From NCBI GenBank assembly GCA_911728435.2, contig OU452204.1, positions 7,130,001 to 7,194,000 on the forward strand: 64,000 bases of DNA, in the 5' to 3' direction. Source of the DNA: Apoderus coryli (taxonomy: Eukaryota; Arthropoda; Insecta; Coleoptera; Attelabidae). The notes beneath the pieces are model-generated. The model was not told the DNA's origin, made no database searches, and saw nothing but the letters and a program-made list of their open reading frames with translations. Of the stretch, positions 44,352 to 54,149 are shown piece by piece. Position numbers and translations under genes: made by a program. Numbering within the stretch: position 1 is the stretch's first letter; the number at the start of each line of letters is the position of its first letter.

Positions 44352-44561
44352 TTAACAGTGTTGTAGAACATCTTCCTCAGTTCTAAGCCGTATTTTCCCG
44401 CCATTTATTTTCGTATAAATTTTCCCATTTTCAACGTCATAAAATCTGTATAGACGACAGGGATGGTTTAAAACCTCAATATATTGTAGATATTTTTTTT
44501 TATTTTTAATGACAAACAATAGATAAATTATGAGAGTCTCTATTGTTATGGACCGGCGTTT
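44352..44561 (-). pseudogene. C-terminal fragment of LINE ORF1
   Basis: Frame of 69 codons ending CRLYRFYDVENGKIYTKING then GKIRLRTEEDVLQHC and a stop at 44352. The block (x-V-x-N-G-K-I-Y-x-K...G-x-x-I-R-x-x-x-E-D) is the common end of ORF1 (RNA-binding gag-like) proteins of these LINEs. The residues before about position 20 look like unrelated AT-rich DNA, so the 5' truncation lies near 44495. There is a gap of about 320 bases between the ORF1 stop and the ORF2 start. Confidence 0.6.
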
Positions 44562-44698
44562 TCATTTTTATCACATCAGTTGTTGATTCCGACGTACGTG
44601 GGGCTATTCTGTCCTTAAAAAAACAAAAACTATATTGATTATTATAATTTTACTGTACCTATGATAAAGATCGCCCTCGACTCGTTGGTGGGTGGGCC

Positions 44699-44782
44699 AT
44701 AAAAATATCTAAAATCACACTCATTCATAGGAAAGGTTTGTTTGATGTTCTTGATAATTATCGACCAATTGCTGACCTCTAA
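44699..44782 (+). pseudogene. short LINE reverse transcriptase scrap
   Basis: Reads IKISKITLIHRKGLFDVLDN then YRPIADL, matching the WKxSKVxPIxKKG...NYRPIS RT motif 1 block. Only 28 codons; the rest is lost. Confidence 0.6.
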
Positions 44783-44815
44783 GATATTAACTATAACAAA
44801 ACGTAGATAACTGTT

Positions 44816-44880
44816 ATATTCACTCTAATCTTCAACGAAAACAGGGTTAAGTTAGGGTAGAGTTTCTGAAAATCAAAACA
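44816..44880 (+). repeat. short dispersed repeat
   Basis: TATTCACTCTAATCTTCAAC, GAAAACAGGGTTAAG and GGTAGAGTTTCTGAAAATC match the minus strand of 59680-59740 over about 60 bases; a weaker match is at 18160-18190 (minus). Confidence 0.55.
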
Positions 44881-45697
44881 AGTGTAAAATATGCCATGTG
44901 TTTTTACATACGTTTAAATATTCAGAGCAATGCAACGTTTACTTTTGTTGGGGAAGGCAAACATTTTTAAAATAGTTCCCAAATCGTCAATTTATTCATA
45001 AAAGTAATGCAATTAGAAAATAAAAACGATGTGTGTGCTTTTCTAGGGAAATCTACTCGCCTAGACAACATACTATAACTTGCTAGGTCCAACATATGCT
45101 CTGCTGCCAGACTTTTTTGAAAATTTCACCACGAACAGATTCCAGCACATTTTTCTCAACAAATCCACACATTAGACAATATATTTACACATGGAACATC
45201 CACAACAAATATTAAAACATTATTATATCTAAAAAAAAGTCCTAATTTATACTTATTTTTCAAAAATCTCGATCACCTCAAGACTTTACAAGCAAATAAA
45301 AAATAACAGAACAAATTGCATACATCAAGAAAAAAAGCCTACTTGCAATTTTGTTTTATTAAATATAAATCTAACAATCGTGAGTTGTGGAACTCTTTAA
45401 AAAATTGGATATTTATAGAAAAACGTTAGTATCTCAATTTATTTTTCATATTAATGACTTCTTATTGCAAGCCTCAATATATAGACCACCCGATCCAGAT
45501 TTGATTTCCTTCTACAACAGTAATAGCATATGCAACTTTCAACAGCAATTTGAATTTACAACAGTAGATATCGAAACAGTGACAGACTTCTTATTGAAAA
45601 TAAAGTCAAATGCAGTTGCACCAGATAAGCTTAATGCCGAAATGTTGCAATTGTGTTGTCGCCGCATTTTGCCCGTTATAACAGATATTGTAAATAA

Positions 45698-47090
45698 CAG
45701 TGGCAGCTTGTGGCAGTTTAATGTGGTGAAGCATAACATAAAATAAAGTCATATACTTAATAGGTAGATAAAATTAATAGGGATATCCCTACTTCGTCAA
45801 CTGCATAAAATATAGGTTATGTTTATAAGTAGGTACCTCACCTAAGTATTGTTTTCTTTAAAAAGTGTAATTAGTATCTAGAATATATTTACCTACTTCA
45901 TACTAATATCTACTAAATAAAACGCATTTTATGAAACTGTCAATCAAATTACTTTTATGCTACCTGTTAGCAAATCATAATACGTCTCGTACCAGATATT
46001 ATTAAAAGCTCGGCTTTTATGCATTTGCCTTTATTTATATTTATCAAACATTTATTTAAATCTGGAACAGGTGTGTCTGTATATTTTTAACAAGATTTTT
46101 ATGTTCTTAAAAGGAGTGTTGATTAAAAATACTTAACTTTAGTTAAAATTAAAAAATAAACATCATTTTTCATAATAACTTCGCTTACCTGATGTCAGCG
46201 TAAATATGATTTACGCTGCTGATGTGTAGTATTCCACTTGCTTCTTCCATATTAAAGTATGAGATATTATAATATATTATATTATTAAAAAAAATAATAT
46301 TTTACGGTACCTACCCATTTATTTTTATAAAAATAGGTAGGTACCTACTAATTAATAACCGTATATATATATTTTTAATTTGTTCACTACTTTTTTAGAT
46401 TTTAAAACTTAAATTAAATATGTCGGTAACTAAATAGAAAGACTAATTTGTATTCAAAATATCAAAAATCAAAACTTTAAGCTTCCCGCAAAGTACATAA
46501 AAATAATATTACCACAGGTATAGCACAGAGCACAACTTGACAGCACTAGAAATTTGCGACTCTCGGATAGAGATAGATATAATCAAAATAATAATCGACA
46601 TAATAGGTACAAAACACTCGCCAAGCGTTGTCATATAACCTTATTTTACATTAAATTTCTGCTGCATCTATATGAAGCGTGCTTCTTATGGTGTTTTTTT
46701 AATGTCAAGATTCGTATGCTATGCTTAGTACAATTAAACGCTGGCAACTATGTTTAGACGAAGAGCGATAGGTGGTTGTATAGTGGGTATATGCCAGATG
46801 GCAGTGTTGCCCATTGTTGCTGAATTAAAATGTAAATAAATATGCTATTGTCATAGGACACAAGCACTGGCAAGGGTGTCAAATGTCGCACACAGGTAAG
46901 AGAGAGACCTAAATAAATATTACAGTTGTATGGTAAAGCAGGTTGAAACATTGATACATTAATTTATAGTTTAAATTTTATATGGAGAAAAATAATTACA
47001 CAATAAAATTAAATACTTAAATATTATTAATTTTACTGATTATTTAGGTAAAGCGTTGCTTCACTTGCTTCATAGGACAAGCCGCCACTG
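45698..47090. mobile_element. nonautonomous hAT element, 1393 bp, with 8-bp TSD
   Basis: Ends CAGTGGCAGCTTGT (45698) and complement CAGTGGCGGCTTGT (from 47090). GTAAATAA is at 45690-45697 and 47091-47098. Removing the element and one octamer restores the LINE frame ITDIVNNISLLSNKF. Frames inside (46554, 46754) have no transposase motif. The interior is very AT-rich with GGTAGGTACCTAC-type words near 45830 and 46320. Confidence 0.93.
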
Positions 47091-47590
47091 GTAAATAATA
47101 TTTCTTTGCTGTCAAATAAATTTTCTAACGCATGTAAAACTTCAAAAGTGTTGCCTATTCCTAAAATTACTCAAATCGGCGATTATAACGATTTACGTCC
47201 CATATCCCTATTGTCCCCTATGTCAAAATTTCTTGCAAAGGTTTTGAGCGCGCAAATCAAATCTCACTTAGATGAATACAATTTTTTTTTTATTAAACAA
47301 TTTATATTCCGCAAGGGATACAGCTGTACAACTGCATTGTTGGATCTAACTAACGATACTTTGCATGATCTTGTTAACAGTAAAATAACTTCCTTAATTT
47401 TAATTGACTACCCCAATGCCTTTGACAAAATCAATCATAAGATTCTACTAGCGATTTTGAACTATTGTGGATTTTCGTCAAAAGCAGTACAAATGCTTGA
47501 CAGCTATTTAAATTGCCGTTGTCAATATGTGCAGACTAGCAGAGGTATTTCTATATCAATTAAAATTTATTCTGGAATTCTTCAAGGCTG

Positions 47591-49144
47591 CACAGTAAAA
47601 AATATCGACATGGTAAAAATCATTTCTGCAGTGGTAAATAAAAGTAGTGTTAAATTTAACACTCGGATCAATATAATTTACCACAATTTTACACTCATAT
47701 GGGACCAAAGTTGTGGTATAAAAGTTGCATGTGAATTCAACTCTCTTAAAAGTTAATTTTGTCGAATGGGTGTTATTTTATTATAAGTTTACACTCTATG
47801 ACAAAAATTAAATACAATAACAATTAATAACACGATATCAGCGTACAATAAACCCCTCTAAAAAGTTGTTTGAACATACCGAGTGTAAAATTGGCTTTAT
47901 AATTGTTTTTTTTTACACGACAAACATACACACACAAGGTACAGAGTTCAATCTTGAATGCCGGCAGGTCACATGTCATTTCATATTTTTATTTAATTCG
48001 GGGATTTTTCGGCTTTTTGCTCTTACATTTTACGTTGTGAATTACTGCATAATAGAATAGAATTGTGTCAGTTATATTTAAACTATAATATAAAAATTAA
48101 GCAAAGTTCTGCAAAGTGCCAAATGAGAGTGGGTGTTATCAGGATCTGGTTAAATTGGGTAATTACCGACAGATTGAAATTAATAGAAACAGCTAGGTAA
48201 GTAAGTAGATTTTTAACAAAGTACTTAGGTATTATAGGATTGGTACAGATTTATGTTCCTTGTAGCTTTTAAATAATTCTAATAATAATAATAACAGATT
48301 GCAGATTTTTACCTTATACTCTTAAAGTTTAGGAGATCCCAATGGTGAACAATGAAATTATGTTTAGTATTAATAGTAGTATATTGTTATTTATACCATT
48401 ATAGTATTATATACCATTAAGGTGTCATTTTGTTCAACTAAATAGTTATAATAACAACTAGATAAGTAGTACCTATATTAGTCGTATTAATTAACGATAG
48501 ATAATACTTGAGATTTTCAATCTTTTATGTTGTTGCAAAGCATATTTTTGTTTAGTGTTTATGGTTACTATACTACTCGTACATTGTTAAACCATAGCAG
48601 GTTATGTACTATATTAAGGTTGCCATTTTGTCCAAATAATTTGAATTATAATTTGTTTTATAAATAATAAATCGTATATTCAACATTGTCATTATTCATT
48701 CAGAAACCTTTTCCAAGTGATTTGAAAAATGTAAGTATATTATATTAGTAAACAAAGTGGAAAGTATATACTAACCCTGGGTAGAAATTGTTACACCCGC
48801 TATAGTAAATTCACACCGAAACGGAATGAAATTCACACTATAATAATATGATATTTACAATAATTACGCATAAATTACTATTAAAAGGTGGTTTACTTAC
48901 AAGTCTCATTGTTTATTTTACACCATTGAGTGTAAATATTAACACTGTAATTTAGTTAATTTACACGCGATAGTGTAAATGTACCTATCAATGAATTAAA
49001 AGAATTACACTCATCAGATATAAAATAAACATCTCAAAATTATCATTTTTACCAGATTTAATGATTGGTTAATATACCCGATTGCGTGTGGTCCTATATG
49101 TACCGCCATTGAGTGTTAAATTTAACACGCAATTTTTTACTGTG
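47591..49144. mobile_element. CACTA-like nonautonomous element, 1554 bp
   Basis: Ends CACAGTAAAAAAT (47591) and ATTTTTTACTGTG (to 49144), a perfect 13-bp inverted end starting CAC. Subterminal regions are full of TTTACAC/GTGTAAA words on both strands, and the palindrome GTGTTAAATTTAACAC is present near each end (47647-47662 and 49113-49128). Subterminal arrays and CAC ends are usual in CACTA (EnSpm) elements. The target duplication is not clear. It splits LINE LB in the middle of its QG...GPLLF motif. Confidence 0.75.
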
Positions 49145-49790
49145 GTATTTTGGGCCCTTTATTATTCATACCATAACTCTTCCATCAAGTCTTGCATATT
49201 GTGAAAGTTACATGTACGCTGATGATAGTCAACTGAGATTTTCATTTCAAGATGATGATGCTGTCAATGCCAACCGGAAAATAAATTCCGATTTGAATTC
49301 CCTGGCCCTGTGGTCTGATAAACATCAATTAACAATAAATGCTGCAAAAACACAAGTCTTGTTTTTTGGTAAAATTAAACATGTTATAAATCGTATGAAA
49401 ATTAAGGTCAGAAGTTTCGGCCTAGTGTTGGATTTCGAATTACGCTTCAATGATCATATCTCTAAATGCATTTCAGAGTCATATGCATGATTGAAGATGC
49501 TTTATCCACATAGACGCGTACTCTCTGTTGAACTTAAAGCTAGACTTACTGGCACTCTGGTTTTAATTTTTGTGACGTTGTTTATGGCCTCTGTTTGCTA
49601 AATATTGGTAAAAATCATATCCAACGCGTTCCAAAATCATGTTTGACGTACATTTTTGGGATTAGGAAGTACGAACCTGTAAGCCATAAACTATTAAGTA
49701 CCAAATGGCTCTCCATGAGCGACCGCAGTTTTATTTACAGCTTTTTGATAAGTTACCGGATAACCGAGATACGAGGGGGGTTCTAAAATG

Positions 49791-50054
49791 CAAATTTTTC
49801 AAAAAACCCCGTATCTCAAAATGTCAAAGTGTTATCATAATTAGGATTGTGGCATCTTAAGTTTGATAAAAAAGTAGCATAGTAGCCCGAAAACAGTTTC
49901 CTTCTATCTTTACTAACTACCGAGATAACCCGAAAAACCATCGAATTTGGGACAAATCATCACAATAAGACAACCCAGGTAGGATCAAGGCATCGCATAA
50001 TATCAATTTTATCTCTGTCAGCAGATTGATGTTTTAATAAATAGATAATCATAA
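49791..50054. other. no gene recognised
   Basis: Begins with GATACGAGGGGGGTT...ACCCCGTATC (49770-49815), a short inverted pair, where LINE LB breaks off. Nothing else supported. Confidence 0.5.
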
Positions 50055-50160
50055 TTAACTTATAACTTTTTTTAACAAATTTGCTACTAATGTATCAAAT
50101 CTAAGCTTCGAATCAAGGACGATTCCCAAATTCTTACAACTGGTTGTACAGGGTGGTCCA
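50055..50160 (-). pseudogene. LINE ORF2 scrap
   Basis: Minus frame reads TSCKNLGIVLDSKLRFDTLV then NLLKK, the NLGxxLDxxLxFxxH block found after the RT in the LA family. It abuts a repeat end (ACAGGGTGGTCCAAATTGG at 50149), past which the same frame (to 50324) is not LINE-like. Confidence 0.55.
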
Positions 50161-51784
50161 AATTGGACACTGTTGATGATTTTTAGTGCATCTAGAGAAA
50201 AAAGTAACCTACATGCTCCGAGCTCGAATATTGTGAAATACTGAATGCCGAAAACAGCACATAGATGTCTTGAACTATTGACAAGATACAGGGTCGTTTT
50301 CCATTTTGTGCATTTCTGTAGCACTCCCGTAACTTTTATTTATTAATTTTACTTTTCTTTTAAAATTTTGTTTATTTTTAAATTATTTTGAATGAAATGA
50401 ATCAGGTTGTGAACTTTTCTCAGTCTATACCACTTAAATTTATTGTTTTTGAGAATTAGCAAAGCAGCGAAATCAACCTCCTAATTTTTTGAGGGATTTA
50501 ACTGTACTTAGTAACACTTCTTTTGTAAATGAAGAGTACGCGAGCTGTGATGAATAGAATATCAGACTGCCTACCAAGTTTAATTTCATAGAGAGCTTTA
50601 TTATTATATATTCCTATTTATATTTTTAAGTGTTTGCCTTCGAGTATTTTATATTTACGACAAATACTCGTGAAGCAAAAATAAGAAAAAATTGCAGTCA
50701 CACTCACATGAACAACCTATTTATTATACTACCTTAAAATATTTACTACAATTTACTACTCATTTAGCCTTGCGTATACGTACTACATACATACAATACA
50801 TAATACGATATAATAAAAACCGTTGCATAAAATTGTTACAAATGTCACATAAAATATAAAATTACATCCATTCAGGATATTTTACTAGCGTATTTTAACA
50901 CCCAGGCTAGCAAAAACATTTCCTATAACATTATTTTTGCACGAAGATGACATACATATTTTCCAAATTTTATTTATGTACTTGAGCAAATAGGTACTTC
51001 AATCTCTCGAATTCCAATAGGGACAAAATTAAAGGACCCATTTTCATATTTTAATCACGGATTATTCTTCGACTTTTGAGATTTTATAAAGGGTGTTACA
51101 TAATATATGCGCAGGACTTTATAGAATGTGAGATCTCGTCCAAAAATATGAAAAAAAAGATTCTATTAACTTAGCCTCTAAAATGCCCCCATTTTGAAAT
51201 TGAAAAAAAAAAAAAAGAATATCTCCGGAACCTTTTATCATACAGAAAACAGCTTTTGTAGGATTTTCTACTCATAATAAGCTATGTTTTGTGCAAGAAT
51301 TTTTTTTTTATTCATGATTAGTGAAGATTTTGATGGGGTAGTGGACGTTTTTCTCCCCAATTGCTACGCCACTGGAAAAAGTACGGTTTTAAGATACTCA
51401 TTTGAACCGCCAATGTTTTCTCCACAAAAAATATACTGGTCATAAGCTCTAAAGTCGACCGTTTTCGAGGAAACTCAACTTGTTGAAAAACATGGTCAAT
51501 TTTTTTAAATAAATTTAATTTTGTCTGCTAATTAAACGAAATTTGAAGCGGTACATCTTCCAGCTGTACTTCTTCTAGAAATTGTCTATAATCTGCAGCG
51601 ACGAAGCCAGCCCAAACATTATTGCTGATGATGGTGTTTCACGAAAAAGTTTGGGGAATAAAGAGTATTCAACCCTCGAAACTGTGTCACCCTGTAGGGA
51701 TCATAGGATTAATTAACATTAAATTGATCTTAATATTGAGTTTTTGACGTAATAATAAGCGTACGAAATTTCCATTTCTTCTTC
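50161..51784. other. no gene; repeat-like segment at 51090-51700
   Basis: 51090-51700 has AAGGGTGTTACATAATATAT at its left and GTGTCACCCTGTAGGG at its right, facing opposite ways as the ends of a small element would. The interior (ATATCTCCGGAACC, AAGTCGACCGTTTTCGAGGA) looks like a dispersed noncoding repeat. A second ACAGGGTCG is at 50288. No frame supported. Confidence 0.4.
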
Positions 51785-51957
51785 TTAGGACGCCGTCTCC
51801 TCACGAAGGTTGGCGATCCAACTGGCTATAATGGTGCGTGATACCGCACCTCTGAAAATCTATAGATGTCCATAGCCATTATGAGTTTTGCCGTCTGCCC
51901 ACAGATTTTTTGCCCTCGATCTTTCCTTTAATGAGAGTCAGAGGAGCTCGTACCAAA
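51785..51957 (-). pseudogene. 3' end of an RTE-like LINE ORF2
   Basis: Minus strand: RYELL...KGKIEGKKSVGRRQ, then after a frameshift RTIIASWIANLREETAS and a stop at 51785. This resembles the common C-terminus KYxLLQLIxQGKIEGxRxxGRRxxSWL...AxxIANLR of insect RTE/BovB-type LINEs. Only about 55 codons are present, as expected for a 5'-truncated copy. Confidence 0.6.
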
Positions 51958-52198
51958 TTTCCATTTACTGATATACAAATTCTTGAAGACAAATTTTAAA
52001 AAACGAAAAAAGAATTAGAACTTTGATACCCTGTACCTATCTGGGACACAAAGGGGTTTTGGACATACGTTTTCATTTTTTTGAGATGCTGCCACCTCTG
52101 CTACGTTATTGCATTGTTCTGCATTTTACAAAACTGGTATGAAGACGCCAAATTAAGCAGTCAAGCAAACAAGATACTTGTAAAACATAAAAAAAAAC

Positions 52199-52654
52199 GG
52201 TTGTGTCACCCCAAAATTTCCCGGCAAGATGTAATATAATCTAAAATATACGACCTGCGTAACGAAACAGAATCAGGAAATGGTCTTAGTCATCTCAGGG
52301 GACTTCTAAATAATTATATCCATCTTTATCTCAATTTTTTTTGAGCGTTCACAACACTTTACCTGGGTCAAGAAAGTGAAAATAAAAATGTACCATGCCC
52401 GATACCAATATGTTAACACAACTGCCAATGCGGGCATGCAAAGCGGGCACTCTACCACTGAGCTACCACCAATTATGGGAATTACCTCGATACATAATAT
52501 AATTACCAACTAACTAACTGGTGAAATTTTAAACAGAATTTTCTCGAGAACTATTGAGGTAAATTTCAAAAGTAGGCTATTCCTGTAAAAAGCATAAAAA
52601 GTGCTTTCAAATGATGTACCACTCGACCCTACCGCTATTTTAGAATTTGGGGTT
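52199..52654 (-). repeat. composite repeat family S, copy 6 (rearranged)
   Basis: On the minus strand the order is: 5' inner block (GCGGTAGGGTCGAG..., AATTCTCGAGAAAATTCTG, CAGTTAGTTAGTTGG), tRNA-Ala-like head (52421-52472), the start block TTTTCACTTTCTTGACCC with GTTGTGAACGCTC, GAGATAAAGATGGATATAA, then TTTCGTTACGCAGGTCGTAT and AAATTTTGGGGTGACACAAC. The start block lies after the tRNA here, unlike copies 2 and 3, so the modules have been reordered. Confidence 0.8.
52421..52472 (-). other. tRNA-Ala-like segment (anticodon TGC) in family S
   Basis: GGTGGTAGCTCAGTGGTAGA (perfect D-arm box A), GTGCCCGCTTTGCATGCCCG (anticodon arm with TGC). Box B is lost. It is closer to a true tRNA-Ala in its first half than the two CGC copies. 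Confidence 0.6.
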
Positions 52655-53378
52655 ATCAAAATAATGTGGAATTCCAATTTCAGATATTATGTATAAATAT
52701 AAAGTGGGTAATAATAATAATTTGAGTCGCATTTTTGTTTCTCAAATCAAGTCCTTGGATCGAGCAGGATCTAGTGCCCTTGGCTTTTTGCTGCATAATT
52801 GTAAAGATTTTAATAATATATCTACTTTGAAGTTATTATTATTCACAATGAATTAAGATCTTATAATGATTTGATCATAAACTAACCTAACCTACCCTAC
52901 CTATTTTATTAAAAAATTGGAAATATTGTTAGTAGACCTAGCCATTTCTATTTATTTTTCTATATTATATTTACATTCGGAATATCACTCAGATTGAATA
53001 GCAAAATAAACAAGAGTCTGAGTTTTGCGTAATAATGTTGTTTGAAAAAGAGTTTAAAATTTAAAGCAAATACCTACATGTTTCCGTATAACTGATTTCG
53101 GCTACTGTAAAGTCGGGAAATTGAAGATGATATATTTCTGCAGGAATATTTTTGTGATTAGCTATTTAGAGGCACTTCCGTGTACTAATACAGAAACATT
53201 TCTTAAAAAAGTGATTTCGGCTAAACGAAAGTTGATCCCTGTTGCCCTTCAGGCTGATGATGAAGTAAGCAGACACCGAAACATGTCCCTTATGTGATTT
53301 AATAAATTAAAAAATAATAAAAAAAAAACACTCCACAGCATCATATGCATTACTTCTTTAATATTCTTTGTTTCTTTT
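52655..53378. other. no gene recognised
   Basis: A degraded hammerhead-like core at 53254-53282 is the only structure noted. Confidence 0.55.
53254..53282 (+). other. hammerhead-like core, degraded
   Basis: CTGATGA (53254-53260), a weak middle without a good hairpin, CACC then GAAAC (53278-53282); ACAT...ATGT can form a third stem afterwards. Confidence 0.3.
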
Positions 53379-53478
53379 TTTATGTTCTTGAACCATTTTT
53401 CTATTAATTTTTTTTATTATTTTTTTAGCGAAAAATAACATTTCGCTTGTCTAACTTTATTAAGTAACAAGTAACTAC

Positions 53479-53508
53479 GTTTCGGCGATGGTTTGTCGCC
53501 TTCTTCAG
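53479..53508 (-). other. hammerhead-like core, P3 left arm
   Basis: Minus strand: CTGAAGA, A, GGCGA-loop-TCGCC, GAAAC; identical to the right-arm copy. Confidence 0.45.
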
Positions 53509-53806
53509 GTCAGTCCATTATTTTTTTTTCCCTTCTACAGTTTGTCAAAAATTCAGAATATAGCTTAAACATTTTAAAATCATATTTTATAAAATATTTT
53601 TCTTTTTTTTTTTTCAATAAAACGTATATTTAGCAAAAATTTTTAAACTGTATTGTGTTTGTAAACGTGAAGTCTTGTAAAATATAGATATTTGTATTGT
53701 AAAAAAAAAAAAGAAAAATATTTTATAAAATATGATTTTAAAATGTTTAAGTTATATTCTGAATTTTTGACAAACTGAAAAAGGAAAAAAAAAATAATGG
53801 AGTGAC

Positions 53807-53836
53807 CTGAAGAAGGCGACAAACCATCGCCGAAAC
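53807..53836 (+). other. hammerhead-like core, P3 right arm
   Basis: CTGAAGA (53807-53813), one extra A, GGCGA-CAAACCA-TCGCC (perfect 5-bp hairpin), GAAAC (53832-53836). Confidence 0.45.
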
Positions 53837-53925
53837 GTAGTTACTTGTTACTTAATAAAGTTAGACAAGCGATATGTAATTTTTCGCTAAAAATTAAAAA
53901 AAATGTTGTTTTCAAGAACGTCAAA

Positions 53926-54149
53926 CCCAAAGAAAAACAAGAATAAAAAAAATTCTTTATTATAAAATGTCATAATGGCTAAGTATCTTTCGAGTGATCA
54001 TCACTCATGATCATTCGTCGTAGCAATATGTGGTTCATTAAGCCTTTCTAAATGTATTATGATAAATTATCCATTTTTAAAACTGAAATGTAAAAATTAT
54101 ATATATTAAACATTTATTGTTAACTAATAAAAATTAAACTTCATTTTGT
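53926..54149. other. no gene recognised
   Basis: AT-rich spacer before LINE L3, with the short inverted pair GAGTGATCATCACTC near 53993. Confidence 0.5.

Larger units (their letters stand above)
40949..44561 (-). mobile_element. APE-type LINE, nearly intact (copy LA)
   Basis: On the minus strand: C-terminal part of ORF1 (to 44352), about 300 bases of spacer, an intact ORF2, and a 3' UTR of about 270 bases ending AATGTATTATTATT at about 40949. The 5' part including most of ORF1 is missing. The family is CR1/Jockey-like; decayed relatives are at 15.9 kb, 45.3-49.8 kb and 50.1 kb. Confidence 0.85.
45270..49790 (+). pseudogene. decayed LINE of the same family as LA (copy LB), twice interrupted
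   Basis: Piece 1 (45270-45697): NNRELWNSLKN, then YNSNSICNFQQQFEFTTVD and SNAVAPDKLNAEMLQLC ending ITDIVNN. Piece 2 (47099-47590): ISLLSNKFSNACKTSKVLPI, NDLRPISLLSPMSK, RKGYSCTTALLDLTND, LILIDYPNAFDKINHK and SGILQGC. Piece 3 (49145-49790): GILGPLLF, SYMYADDSQLRFSFQDDD (YADD), LWSDKHQLTINAAKTQVLFFG, SFGLVLDFELRFNDHI and IQRVPKSCLTYIFGIRKYEP. The endonuclease is missing and the first catalytic block has Tyr-Pro in place of YSK. It aligns with LA through all three pieces once the two insertions are removed. Confidence 0.88.
53379..53925. mobile_element. foldback element P3, arms about 220 bp
   Basis: Left arm about 53379-53610, right arm about 53700-53925. Shared blocks: TAACTTTATTAAGTAACAAG, TAACTACGTTTCGGCGATGG, TTTGTCAAAAATTCAGAATA and AAAATCATATTTTATAAAAT, each in inverted order on the other side. 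Both arms carry the hammerhead-like core. No coding capacity. Confidence 0.85.
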
